The notes under the pieces were generated by a model. That model saw only the letters and a list, made by a program, of their open reading frames with translations. It made no database searches and had not been told where the DNA came from. A program made the translations under genes and the position numbers. A stretch of 64,000 nt of DNA from Bradyrhizobium icense (lineage in GTDB: Bacteria; Pseudomonadota; Alphaproteobacteria; Rhizobiales; Xanthobacteraceae): the NCBI RefSeq assembly GCF_001693385.1, contig NZ_CP016428.1, positions 7,678,001 to 7,742,000 of the forward strand, given 5' to 3'. Each line of letters starts with the position of its first letter. Position 1 is the first letter of the stretch. This document shows, piece after piece, positions 18,868 to 26,687 of the stretch.

Positions 18868-19698
18868 ATGACCACCGAAACCAGGATCGACACCGGCACC
18901 GACGAACTGCTCTGCGTGATCCGCGACCATGTCGCAACCATCACGCTGAACCGCCCCGAAGCGCGCAACGCGTTCTCTGATACGCTGACGCCGGCGCTTC
19001 GCAGCATGATCAAGAGCTTCGGCGAGAACCCCGAGGTCGGTGCGCTCCTGCTGACGGGCGCGGGCACCGCGTTCTGCGCCGGCGGCAACGTCAAGGGCAT
19101 GGGCGCGCATCGCGACAAGAAGAAGTTAGAGATGTCCTATGACGAGAAGGTCGCCGACCTGCAGGAGCGGCAGCGCCTGCTGACCGGCGCGCTGGCCTCG
19201 GTGCGCAAGCCGACGATTGCGGCGCTGCCCGGCCCTGCGGTCGGCGCTGGCCTCGCGCTCGCGCTGGCCTGCGATATCAGACTAGCGGCGCAATCCGCCT
19301 TCGTCTCCACCGGCTATGTCCGCGTCGCGCTCTCCGGCGATTACGGCATCGCCTGGCTGCTGACGCGGCTGGTCGGCACCTCGCGGGCGCGGGAGCTGAT
19401 GTTTACCGGCGATAAGGTCGATGCCGCCCGATGCGAGGCGATCGGCCTCGTCAACCGCGTGGTGCCCGACGACAAGCTGCAGGCCGAGGCTTTTGCGCTC
19501 GCCAGATCCATGGCCGAAGGCCCGACGCTCGCGCTGCGCTACATCAAAGACAATCTCGACGAAGCGCTGCAATTCGACTTCGCCACTGCGCGCGACCACG
19601 AAGCCGAGCGCCTCGTCCGCCTGACCACCACCGCCGATCACAAGGAAGCGGTGCAAGCCTTCATCGACAAGCGCAAGCCGGTGTTCAGGGGAAGCTGA
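18868..19698 (+). CDS. enoyl-CoA hydratase/isomerase family protein
   Basis: A crotonase-fold protein of 276 residues from the ATG at 18868, which has a GGGAAA ribosome-binding site. An ATG at 18856 is the alternative start. Motifs are ITLNRPEARNAFSD, the oxyanion-hole segments GAGTAFCAGGNVKGMGAHRD and LPGPAVGAGLALALACDIRL, and the C-terminal HKEAVQAFIDKRKPVF. It differs clearly from the hydratase at 4346-5152. It follows the Tyr-less SDR. The reaction could be hydration or isomerisation of an enoyl-CoA. Confidence 0.9.
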   Translation: MTTETRIDTGTDELLCVIRDHVATITLNRPEARNAFSDTLTPALRSMIKSFGENPEVGALLLTGAGTAFCAGGNVKGMGAHRDKKKLEMSYDEKVADLQERQRLLTGALASVRKPTIAALPGPAVGAGLALALACDIRLAAQSAFVSTGYVRVALSGDYGIAWLLTRLVGTSRARELMFTGDKVDAARCEAIGLVNRVVPDDKLQAEAFALARSMAEGPTLALRYIKDNLDEALQFDFATARDHEAERLVRLTTTADHKEAVQAFIDKRKPVFRGS

Positions 19699-19726
19699 GT
19701 TCCTTTTCCGCGGGTAGCGGAAAATC

Positions 19727-19755
19727 GCCCGGTTCTGGTGCGGCCAGAACCGGGC
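19727..19755. terminator. bidirectional hairpin terminator
   Basis: GCCCGGTTCTGG (19727-19738) pairs perfectly with CCAGAACCGGGC (19744-19755) around TGCGG. It lies in the 64-base gap between the convergent hydratase and GNAT genes. There is no strong T run on either strand. Confidence 0.65.
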
Positions 19756-19762
19756 TCAGTGA

Positions 19763-20383
19763 TCAAACCGCAAGCGAGGACATGGCGCTGGGAGAGACGG
19801 CGGCGAGCCGCCAACTGGCGCATGGGATTTCCTGCGGTTCGACGTGGATGTCTTTCTGAAAACGCGTCAGCCTCCAGTCGCCGGGCGTATTGCTGAAGGC
19901 GTAGCCGGCCTTGCGGGCGAGCGCGATCATGGCGTCATTGGAACGCAGCGTGTCGCCGAAGATGCGCTCGGCGCCGAATGAAGCCGCTCGGCATTCGAGA
20001 TTTTTCAACAGCGCCTTGCCGATGCCGTGGCCCTGCCAACGATCATCGATCGAAAGGCCGAATTCGATCGAGACAGTCTCGCTGTCGAAAGCATAGCGCG
20101 CTTCGCCGACGATGGTCTCGCGACCATCGACCGGCACGGTCGCGACCACACTGAACCGATCCGCTTCGCCGACGTGGATGAAGCGCTCGAGTTCGGACGC
20201 CGGCAGTTCGCTGGCCGCGCCGAGGAAACGGTTGTAGCGGGACCGCGTCGAGAGCCCGCGGAAATAGTTCTGCAGCGTCTCGGCATCGCGCGGCTCGACG
20301 AAGCGCACGGCCACGGCCTGGCCATGTCGCGAGCGCAGCTCGTCCGAATACTGCCTGAGATCGTCGAAACGGAGCCTGGTCAT
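19763..20383 (-). CDS. GNAT family N-acetyltransferase
   Basis: A 206-residue GNAT acetyltransferase. The start is the ATG at 20383 (MTRLRFDDL), with GGGAG about ten bases upstream. The acetyl-CoA pyrophosphate-binding motif is RWQGHGIGKALLKNLE, preceded by the beta-4 strand SIEFGLSIDD. The substrate-recognition half (RFVEPRDAETLQNYFRGLS) resembles the GNAT domain found in acetyltransferases fused to acyl-CoA synthetase-like proteins. The substrate is unknown. It is downstream of the DUF1127 gene, with a strong hairpin between them. Confidence 0.88.
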   Translation of the reverse strand: MTRLRFDDLRQYSDELRSRHGQAVAVRFVEPRDAETLQNYFRGLSTRSRYNRFLGAASELPASELERFIHVGEADRFSVVATVPVDGRETIVGEARYAFDSETVSIEFGLSIDDRWQGHGIGKALLKNLECRAASFGAERIFGDTLRSNDAMIALARKAGYAFSNTPGDWRLTRFQKDIHVEPQEIPCASWRLAAVSPSAMSSLAV

Positions 20384-20412
20384 CGCGCGCTCCCGCCGTT
20401 CCTCATGAAAAT

Positions 20413-20445
20413 GGCCGGCGCCCCTCCTATGAGGCGGCGCCGGCC
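20413..20445. terminator. strong GC hairpin between DUF1127 and GNAT genes
   Basis: GGCCGGCGCC pairs with GGCGCCGGCC (10 base pairs), extended inside by CCTC/GAGG around CTAT. On the minus strand it is followed by ATTTTC. It lies just after the DUF1127 stop codon, so it probably ends that short transcript or attenuates reading into the GNAT gene. Confidence 0.65.
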
Positions 20446-20454
20446 GGCTGCCAC

Positions 20455-20658
20455 TCAAGCCCGCCAGAACGGCTTTTCGGCCTCGTAGGCGACGTCGCTC
20501 CAGGAGATGCCGATGTCATGCAGCTCCCGCTCCGACCACCTGGCCAGTTCGCGGCGCGACTGGTAGCGCTGCCGCCAGACATGGATGGTCTCGGCCAATT
20601 GGCTCAAAATCCCCGGCCCATGATGATTTATCATCGATTCATGCGTGTAAGTGGACAT
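20455..20658 (-). CDS. DUF1127 small protein
   Basis: A 67-residue protein starting at the ATG at 20658 with AGGAG 7-11 bases upstream. The C-terminal half contains the DUF1127 (YjiS-like) pattern WRQRYQSRRELARWSERELH followed by DIGIS, rich in Arg and Trp. Small DUF1127 proteins in alphaproteobacteria are known to affect RNA turnover and phosphate or carbon responses, but this copy has no assigned role. It is transcribed divergently from a LysR-type regulator, a common arrangement that suggests direct control by it. Confidence 0.85.
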   Translation of the reverse strand: MSTYTHESMINHHGPGILSQLAETIHVWRQRYQSRRELARWSERELHDIGISWSDVAYEAEKPFWRA

Positions 20659-20683
20659 TTTCGGCTCCTGTAGTAATCTGTTG

Positions 20684-20702
20684 GCGCTAATATCTGCGCT
20701 AA
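20684..20702. promoter_or_regulatory. GCGCTAA direct repeats in the DUF1127/lysR gap
   Basis: Two identical GCGCTAA heptamers, at 20684-20690 and 20696-20702, are spaced 12 bases apart. They sit between the DUF1127 start codon and the rest of the divergent gap. The spacing (about one helical turn) suggests a protein-binding site. Inference only. Confidence 0.35.
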
Positions 20703-20772
20703 CGCGGCCTTCCACAAACGACACTTTGTACCGTTTCGGATGATATAAACTCATGTATCTGGGGATCAGGGA

Positions 20773-21672
20773 ATGACCGCCAGACTGCCGTCGCTGAATG
20801 GTCTGCGCGCCTTCGAGGCCGCCGCCCGGCATCTGAGCTTCACCCAGGCCGCCTCCGAGCTGAACGTCACGCAGACCGCAATCAGTCACCAGATCAAGCG
20901 GCTGGAGGAAGAGCTCGGCGTTCGCCTGTTCGTCCGCCAGAACCGCTCGCTGACGCTGACCGCGGAAGCGCAGGACTACCTTCCGGGCATCCGCGCCGCC
21001 TTCAACGATCTGCGGCTCGCGACCGACCGCCTGTTGCGGAAAGACGATGACCATGTGCTGACGGTGTCGACGCTGGCCTCGCTCGCCGCCAAATGGCTGC
21101 TGCCGCGCCTCACGGCCTTTCAGGAGGCACAGCCGGGGATCGACGTCCGCATCACGACCTCGACCAATCTCGTCGACTTCCAGCGCGACAAGGTCGATGC
21201 CGCAATCCGCTACGGCCGCGGCCAGTGGGCGGGCGTTCGCGCCGATTGGCTGATGGCGGACGAACTCTTCCCGGTATGCAGCCCCGCGCTGCTCAAGGGC
21301 AGCAAGCCGCTGAAATGCCCGGAGGACCTCAGGGACCACGTGCTGCTGCACACCAGCAACGCCAACAGCGACGATTGGCGGCTGTGGCTGACGGCCGCAG
21401 GCCTGCCTGCCGATTTTTCCAGACAGCCGGGCGTGACCTTCGACATGATCTTCATGACCGTGCAGGCCGCGATCGACGGCCTCGGCGTTGCCATGGGCCG
21501 CACCGCCTATGTGCAGGAGGACATCGCCAAGGGACGTCTCGTCGTTCCCTTCAAGATCGCCTTTCCGGTCGATGCCGGATTCTATCTGGTCTCGCCCGCG
21601 GGCAGGGCCGATCCGCCAAAACTCGCGGCGTTCCGGCAATGGCTGCTCACGTCCGTGCAAAACAAGTCCTGA
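20773..21672 (+). CDS. LysR-type transcriptional regulator, GcvA-like
   Basis: A 299-residue LysR regulator. The N-terminal winged helix-turn-helix reads SLNGLRAFEAAARHLSFTQA and ASELNVTQTAISHQIKRLEE, the pattern typical of GcvA-type members. The C-terminal periplasmic-binding-like effector domain runs from about residue 90, with VDAAIRYGRGQWAG and AIDGLGVAMGRTAYV. It diverges from DUF1127 and lies upstream of tcuAB on the same strand. It could regulate either; the GcvA-like sequence and shared promoter gap favour the DUF1127 gene. Confidence 0.92.
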   Translation: MTARLPSLNGLRAFEAAARHLSFTQAASELNVTQTAISHQIKRLEEELGVRLFVRQNRSLTLTAEAQDYLPGIRAAFNDLRLATDRLLRKDDDHVLTVSTLASLAAKWLLPRLTAFQEAQPGIDVRITTSTNLVDFQRDKVDAAIRYGRGQWAGVRADWLMADELFPVCSPALLKGSKPLKCPEDLRDHVLLHTSNANSDDWRLWLTAAGLPADFSRQPGVTFDMIFMTVQAAIDGLGVAMGRTAYVQEDIAKGRLVVPFKIAFPVDAGFYLVSPAGRADPPKLAAFRQWLLTSVQNKS

Positions 21673-21689
21673 CGTCCCGACATTTCCGC

Positions 21690-21716
21690 GCGACGATGCG
21701 TATGCGACATCGTCGC
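21690..21716. terminator. hairpin downstream of lysR
   Basis: GCGACGATG (21690-21698) pairs with CATCGTCGC (21708-21716) around a nine-base loop, 18 bases after the lysR stop. It separates lysR from tcuA and supports a separate tcuAB transcript. No T run. Confidence 0.5.
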
Positions 21717-21859
21717 ATGCTGCCACGCTCATCGCGGAAGTTCTCGCACGAGAGACGTGACGCGGCCGTTGCATCAGGCTAGAAAATCGCCGGGGCGGAT
21801 CGATTTGCCTGGCCGGGCGCCGGTTTGATTTTTGAGGCCGACAACGACAACAAGAGCGC

Positions 21860-23260
21860 ATGGCCGATTTGAGTCAGAAGTTCGATGTGCTGGTGATCGG
21901 GGGCGGCAACGCCGCGCTCTGCGCCGCCATCAGCGCACGGCGCGCGGGTGCTTCCGTGCTGGTGCTGGAAGGCGCGCCGAAATTCTATCGCGGCGGCAAC
22001 ACCCGCCACACCCGCAACATGCGCTGCGCGCACGATGCGGCAACCGATATTCTCACCGGCCCCTACACCGAAGAAGAGTTCTGGGACGATCTGTTGCGCC
22101 TGACCGGCGGGCAGACCGACGAGGAACTTGCCAGGTTCATGATCAGGGAGTCCAAGGACATCCTGAACTGGATCGTCGAACAGGGCGTGCGCTGGCAGCC
22201 CTCGCTCGGCGGCACGCTGAGTCTGGGCCGCACCAACTCATTCTTCCTCGGCGGCGGCAGGGCGATGCTCAATGCACTCTATCTCACCGCGGAAAAACTC
22301 GGCGTCGAGATCGTCTACGATGCGGAGGTTATCGATCTCGAGATCGAACACGGCATGTTCCTGTCTGCCAGGCTGAAGCAGCCGGTCGACGGCACGAGCG
22401 AGATCCGCGCTTCGGCGCTGGTCGCGGCTGCCGGCGGCTTTGAAGCGAACATCGAATGGCTGAAGGAATATTGGGGCGAGGCGGCGGATAATTTCCTGAT
22501 CCGCGGCACGCCCTATAACCGCGGATCGATCCTGAAAATGCTGCTCGACAATGGCGTGCAGGATATCGGCGATCCCACCCAATGCCATGCGGTTGCGATC
22601 GACGCTCGCGCACCGAAATTTGACGGCGGCATCATCACGCGCCACGATTCAGTGGTGTTCGGCATCGTCGTCAACAAGCGCGCGCAGCGATTCTACGACG
22701 AGGGCGAGGACATCTGGCCGAAGCGCTATGCGATCTGGGGGCGGCTGGTGGCCGCGCAACCGGACCAGATCGCCTACATCATTTTCGATGCCTCCGTTCG
22801 CAACAGCTTTATGCCGACGCTGTTTCCGCCGATCGAGGGCGGCAGCATCGCCGAACTCGCTGGCAAGCTCGAGCTCGATCCGGCGGCGCTGGAGAAGACC
22901 ATCACCGAATTCAACGCCGCGGTTAAGCCCGGCACGTTCGATCACACCATCCTGGACGATTGCCGCACTGAGGGCATCACGCCGCCGAAGACGCATTGGG
23001 CGCGCCGGATCGAGACGCCGCCTTACCTCGCCTATCCGGTGCGGCCCGGCATCACCTTCACCTATCTCGGCACCCGCGTGAACAGGCAGGCGCGGATGGT
23101 GATGAAGGACGGCAGGCCTTCGGCCAACATGTTCGCGGCCGGCGAGATCATGGCCGGCAATGTGCTCGGCAAGGGTTATGCGGCCGGCATCGGCATGACC
23201 ATCGGCAGCGTGTTCGGTCGAGTGGCGGGACGGGAAGCGGCGAAGAATGCGAGGAACTAG
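21860..23260 (+). CDS. tcuA: FAD-dependent tricarballylate dehydrogenase TcuA
   Basis: A 466-residue flavoprotein of the succinate dehydrogenase/fumarate reductase flavoprotein family. The N-terminal FAD dinucleotide motif is VLVIGGGNAALCAAISARRA followed by VLVLEGAP. The C-terminal FAD segment is FAAGEIMAGNVLGKGYAAGI. Length, motifs and the following Fe-S/membrane gene match TcuA, which oxidises tricarballylate to cis-aconitate in Salmonella. In bradyrhizobia the true substrate could be a related tricarboxylate. No tcuC-type transporter is adjacent. Confidence 0.9.
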   Translation: MADLSQKFDVLVIGGGNAALCAAISARRAGASVLVLEGAPKFYRGGNTRHTRNMRCAHDAATDILTGPYTEEEFWDDLLRLTGGQTDEELARFMIRESKDILNWIVEQGVRWQPSLGGTLSLGRTNSFFLGGGRAMLNALYLTAEKLGVEIVYDAEVIDLEIEHGMFLSARLKQPVDGTSEIRASALVAAAGGFEANIEWLKEYWGEAADNFLIRGTPYNRGSILKMLLDNGVQDIGDPTQCHAVAIDARAPKFDGGIITRHDSVVFGIVVNKRAQRFYDEGEDIWPKRYAIWGRLVAAQPDQIAYIIFDASVRNSFMPTLFPPIEGGSIAELAGKLELDPAALEKTITEFNAAVKPGTFDHTILDDCRTEGITPPKTHWARRIETPPYLAYPVRPGITFTYLGTRVNRQARMVMKDGRPSANMFAAGEIMAGNVLGKGYAAGIGMTIGSVFGRVAGREAAKNARN

Positions 23261-23281
23261 AAGGTCGGGACGGGAAGCGGC
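23226..23281 (+). repeat. 16-base direct repeat at the tcuA-tcuB junction
   Basis: CGGGACGGGAAGCGGC occurs at 23226-23241, inside the last codons of tcuA, and again at 23266-23281, just before the tcuB start where it supplies the purine-rich ribosome-binding region. The 40-base offset suggests a local tandem duplication. Confidence 0.7.
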
Positions 23282-23287
23282 ATAAAA

Positions 23288-24403
23288 ATGCACGGAACCA
23301 AAATCCTTGAGGAAGCCGACCGCCTGATGACGGTCTGCAATTCCTGCCGCTATTGCGAGGGCCTCTGCGCGGTGTTTCCGGCGATGGAAATGCGCCGCGC
23401 GTTTTCCGACGGTGACCTCAACTACCTCGCCAACCTCTGCCATGCCTGCGGCGCCTGCTACACCGATTGCCAGTTCTCGCCGCCGCATGAGTTCAACGTC
23501 AATGTGCCTAGAACGCTCGCGGTGGCGCGTGCGGAATCTTATTCGGCCTATGCATGGCCGCGCGCCTTCGCGGGCGCGTTCGCGCGCAACGGAATCGTCA
23601 TCAGCCTCGTTGCCGCGCTCAGTGTTGCCGCGTTCATCTTTGGCTTCGCTGCTTGGCACGACAGGCAGGTGCTGTTCGGTACGCATACCGGCCCGGGCGC
23701 GTTCTACAAACTGATGCCGCACAACGCGATGGCAGCCCTGTTCGGCGTGGCGTTTCTCTACGCGATCGTTGCTTTGACGATGGGCGTGCGCGCGTTCTGG
23801 CGCGACATCGGCGAGCCCGTCGGCATGAAGACCGATGCTGCTGCGCTGCTGCAGGCGCTCCGCGATGCCGGCGAATTGCGCCATCTCGACGGCGGCGGGG
23901 TCGGCTGCTTCAACGAGGATGACCGCCCGACCGATCGCCGCAGGCTCTATCACCATTTCACTTTCTACGGCTTTGCGCTGTGTTTTGCCTCGACCTGCAT
24001 CGCGACGCTCTACCACTATCTGCTGGCGCGACAGGCGCCCTATGCATGGTGGGATCTTCCGGTGGTGCTCGGCACGCTCGGCGGCATCGGTTTGTTGATC
24101 GGGCCGATCGGCCTCCTCACTGAACGATGGAAGCGCGACTCCGTGCTGGTCGACGAAGCCCGCCATGGCATGGACGTCGCCTTCATCGTAATGCTGTTCC
24201 TGACGAGTCTCACGGGCATGGCGCTCCTGGTATGGCGCGAGACGGCGGCGATGGGACCGCTGCTGGCGCTGCATCTCGGTGTGGTGTTCTCGCTGTTCAT
24301 AACCATGCCCTACGGCAAGTTCGTGCACGGCATCTATCGCTTCGCGGCGCTGGTGCGCTATGCGATGGAGCGAAGAGCGATGGCCCATGGGGCGGGGGAG
24401 TAA
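23288..24403 (+). CDS. tcuB: tricarballylate utilisation Fe-S membrane protein TcuB
   Basis: A 371-residue partner of TcuA that reoxidises its flavin and passes electrons to the quinone pool. The N-terminal ferredoxin-like part carries two Cys clusters, CNSCRYCEGLC and CHACGACYTDC, for Fe-S centres. About six transmembrane helices follow, for example GIVISLVAALSVAAFIFGFA and VAFIVMLFLTSLTGMALLVW, as in CitB/TcuB. The ATG at 23288 is in the duplicated junction described separately. It is transcribed with tcuA, 27 bases apart. Confidence 0.9.
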   Translation: MHGTKILEEADRLMTVCNSCRYCEGLCAVFPAMEMRRAFSDGDLNYLANLCHACGACYTDCQFSPPHEFNVNVPRTLAVARAESYSAYAWPRAFAGAFARNGIVISLVAALSVAAFIFGFAAWHDRQVLFGTHTGPGAFYKLMPHNAMAALFGVAFLYAIVALTMGVRAFWRDIGEPVGMKTDAAALLQALRDAGELRHLDGGGVGCFNEDDRPTDRRRLYHHFTFYGFALCFASTCIATLYHYLLARQAPYAWWDLPVVLGTLGGIGLLIGPIGLLTERWKRDSVLVDEARHGMDVAFIVMLFLTSLTGMALLVWRETAAMGPLLALHLGVVFSLFITMPYGKFVHGIYRFAALVRYAMERRAMAHGAGE

Positions 24404-24607
24404 GGGTCCTCGCCTTTTCACGTCATTGCGAGCGCCGGCTTCGGCGGACAGGTCGCGGGTGACGACGGCCCGGAACACCGGAGATCGTTCACGATCAGGT
24501 TATCCGAGTGACCTACATCACGTACTCTTCCGAACCGGTTTTCATCTGGCGTCGTCGAACTCCTGTGCGAGCCATTCCGGCCTCGCCAACAGGAATGGAG
24601 AGTACAG

Positions 24608-24880
24608 ATGTCGATGAAGTTGATATTGTCTGCGGCGGCTTTGGTCGCGGTCGGCGCGACCAGCGCCATGGCCGTTCCCGCGTTCGTGGCGTCGCCGTAC
24701 TGCGATCAGGCAGTATCACGGCAGGCTTGCGGAGATCACATGAACTATGTGGCGCAGCTTCGCAACCGCCCAGACACTTCGGTGAACTACATGAAAAATC
24801 TCGATCCGCGCGAAAACGCGTCGATGCGTGACGCCGGCGGTGGTGGTGGCGGTGGCGGCGGTGGCGGCGGCGGCCGATAA
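24608..24880 (+). CDS. small exported protein with poly-glycine tail
   Basis: Not recognised. The 90-residue protein starts at an ATG preceded by GGAGAG and has a clear signal peptide (MSMKLILSAAALVAVGATSAMA). The mature part has two Cys (SPYCDQAV and QACGDHMNY), which could form a disulfide, and ends in 13 consecutive Gly then Arg. The Gly codons are mixed GGT and GGC, so the run is not a simple perfect microsatellite. It stands alone on the plus strand with about 200 bases upstream and 600 downstream free of other genes. Periplasmic or secreted; function unknown. Confidence 0.75.
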   Translation: MSMKLILSAAALVAVGATSAMAVPAFVASPYCDQAVSRQACGDHMNYVAQLRNRPDTSVNYMKNLDPRENASMRDAGGGGGGGGGGGGGR

Positions 24881-25487
24881 CCAACACCGAAGTCGGAGAG
24901 CCGTAGGCGAACGACTACGTCCACCGAAGCTCCAGGAGCGAAGGCGGAAGCGTGCCCACCATCTCTCCACGCAGCGATCTTGGAATGGTGGGCACGGCGC
25001 TTCGCGCCTTTGCCCACCATACTGCTGCGCATTCCACGACGGGTGTTGGGCTATGCTTCGCAAATTGAGTAAGACTAACGCACCCTACGAAACCGTCATT
25101 CCCCAACGTGCAATTGCACATCGTATCTCGTGCCGAGAAGCGCTGGAGACTGCGCGGCGTTGATGATGATGATGTCACAGACGTGTCGCTGTAAACGCGA
25201 GTACATTGAGCATTTACGCGCCGGAAAGTTTCTGCGCCTTTTTCCCGAATTAACTTGAACCAATCGCGCCGTGCATTGTTTGCAGTGCATTCAAAGGCGC
25301 TGGAGGAACCGGAGCCGTCCATGAGGAAGCGCTCTTTTCGGGCGAGAGTTGATGATCAGTATATTCAACGTCGGTGCGACTGAAAGCCACGAAAGCGGAG
25401 ATAAGCGTTCCCCTCGGCGTGCCAAGCCATCGTGCCGCGCCGGCCACCATCCATTCGCCACTCAGGGATAAGCACGCGCGGCCTGTT
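24881..25487. other. gene-poor intergenic region with repeat fragments
   Basis: I see no convincing gene here. It contains the GTGGGCA-type inverted repeat at 24951-25020 and, further on, GGGCTATGCTTCGC and AACGCACCCTACG, which look like fragments of a common intergenic repeat. A 20-codon frame at 25321-25383 (MRKRSFRARV...) has GGAG upstream but is too short to call. Confidence 0.5.
24951..25020. repeat. inverted repeat CGTGCCCACCAT family
   Basis: CGTGCCCACCAT (24951-24962) pairs with ATGGTGGGCACG (24985-24996). The latter can also pair with TGCCCACCAT at 25011-25020 around GGCGCTTCGCGCC. Three alternating arms allow two exclusive hairpins. Confidence 0.6.
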
Positions 25488-26093
25488 TCAATACCGCTCC
25501 ACGATCCGATCGAGCTTCCTGCTGAGCAACCAGGACAAACCGAGGAACGCGACCAACATCACGATGCCCAGCCCCGAAGAGGCATTGCTGATGGACTTCT
25601 CCGAGAACTGGCCGAACGCATAGCCGGCCGAGACAACGGTGCAGGACCAAAGGCCCGCCGCGCCGAAGTTGAGCGCCAGGAAGGTGGACCAGGGCAGCCG
25701 CGATATGCCGTAGGCGAAACCGGCAACCCCGCGAATACCGTGCGGGAACCGATGAAGCAGGATCATCCAGCCGTAGTGACGGTCCGTCAGCCGGGCTGCG
25801 GTCTGCAGCGTGCGTTCGATGCGCGGAAAACGTTCGAACCAGCGGACGCCATAACGTCGCCCAATCCAGAAGCGAATCACGTCGCCAGCGAAGCTGCCAA
25901 ACCAGCAGACCACGATAAGCCTACCAAGATCCAACACGCCCGAATGTGCGGCGTAACCCGCGAATAGTGCAAGCAGCAGACTATGCGAGGCCGCATAGGC
26001 AAACATGAGGCTGTAGGCCGCATCGCCGTGCTGCCGTATGAGGTCGAGAAACGACGTGAGGTCCGACGGAAACAGCAATGTAAGCCCACCCAA
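25488..26093 (-). CDS. DedA-family membrane protein
   Basis: A 201-residue integral membrane protein of the DedA/SNARE-associated family. It has an N-terminal re-entrant region (SLLLALFAGYAAHSGVLDLG), the glycine-rich motif SFAGDVIRFWIGRRYG, and the conserved HRFPHGIRGVAGFAYGISR, whose Arg residues are required in characterised DedA proteins. C-terminal helices follow. DedA proteins affect lipid translocation, membrane potential and drug resistance. It is downstream of the Rieske gene on the same strand, separated by about 100 bases. Confidence 0.85.
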   Translation of the reverse strand: MGGLTLLFPSDLTSFLDLIRQHGDAAYSLMFAYAASHSLLLALFAGYAAHSGVLDLGRLIVVCWFGSFAGDVIRFWIGRRYGVRWFERFPRIERTLQTAARLTDRHYGWMILLHRFPHGIRGVAGFAYGISRLPWSTFLALNFGAAGLWSCTVVSAGYAFGQFSEKSISNASSGLGIVMLVAFLGLSWLLSRKLDRIVERY

Positions 26094-26191
26094 ACCCGTT
26101 CATGTGAATGTTCCCCCAGACGAGCGGGTTCGGTTTGAACGCTAGCACTCCGCGGAAGGACACGGAAGCCCAATAGGCAAGCCCACGGCAG

Positions 26192-26605
26192 CTACAAATC
26201 GACCACCACGTAGTCGCTCTCCACCGAGACCGCGATAGTCTCGGCGACATACGGCCCCTTCACCACGGCCGATCCCGGCTCGACATTGACGGGATAGGCG
26301 CGAGCGCGAAAGCGTTTGGGGTCGCAGTAGGACTGCCCGGTGCGGATGTCGAATTCCCAGCCGTGCCAGGGACAGCGGATTATTTCACCGAGTTTTGTGT
26401 ATTCGATCTCGCCGGGGTTGGAGGATTGCGCGAGCCCTATCAACGGGCCCTCGCACAGGGCCGCGCCCTGATGGGGACAGCGGTTCAACAGGCCGAAGAA
26501 CTCGCCCTTGATGTTGAAGATCGCGATCGGCCGGCCGTCGATGTCGAGGAATTTTCGCGTCCCCGGCGGCAATTCGTCCACCGGAGCAATGACGTGCCGC
26601 GTCAT
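26192..26605 (-). CDS. Rieske [2Fe-2S] ferredoxin-like protein
   Basis: A 137-residue Rieske protein. Cluster ligands are Cys43/His45 in NRCPHQGAAL and Cys78/His81 in IRCPWHGWEF, with a 20-residue insert between the two loops. There is no membrane anchor or oxygenase domain, so it is either a ferredoxin component or a stand-alone Rieske protein. It is downstream of two amidohydrolase genes on the same strand and may donate electrons in the same pathway. A palindromic repeat fills the gap to the nearer amidohydrolase. Confidence 0.9.
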   Translation of the reverse strand: MTRHVIAPVDELPPGTRKFLDIDGRPIAIFNIKGEFFGLLNRCPHQGAALCEGPLIGLAQSSNPGEIEYTKLGEIIRCPWHGWEFDIRTGQSYCDPKRFRARAYPVNVEPGSAVVKGPYVAETIAVSVESDYVVVDL

Positions 26606-26614
26606 ATCAGGTCC

Positions 26615-26687
26615 GCATGATCTATTTCGAAAAACCGGGCTCCACCCATCGGGTCGTGGCCCGAGGGCATGCTTTTTCGGATCATGC
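26615..26687. repeat. GCATGATC...GATCATGC palindromic repeat, variant
   Basis: The outer arms GCATGATCTATTTCGAAAAA and TTTTTCGGATCATGC match the element at 27812-27858. An extra stretch (CCCATCGGGTCGTGGCCCGA plus GGGCATGC) lies between them. Both copies lie beside amidohydrolase genes. Confidence 0.65.

Noticed and set aside
20455..21861. 468-codon open frame on the minus strand across lysR
   Set aside because: Most of it is the antisense of the LysR gene, with low-complexity His/Arg-rich translation. Only its last 67 codons (DUF1127) are a real gene.
22649..24478. 609-codon minus-strand open frame opposite tcuAB
   Set aside because: It is antisense to two well-supported genes and its translation is Arg/His/Asp-rich without motifs. 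Long antisense frames are expected in high-GC DNA.
25321..25383. 20-codon frame MRKRSFRARV with GGAG upstream
   Set aside because: Too short to support without conservation or expression data; noted only as a possible small protein.
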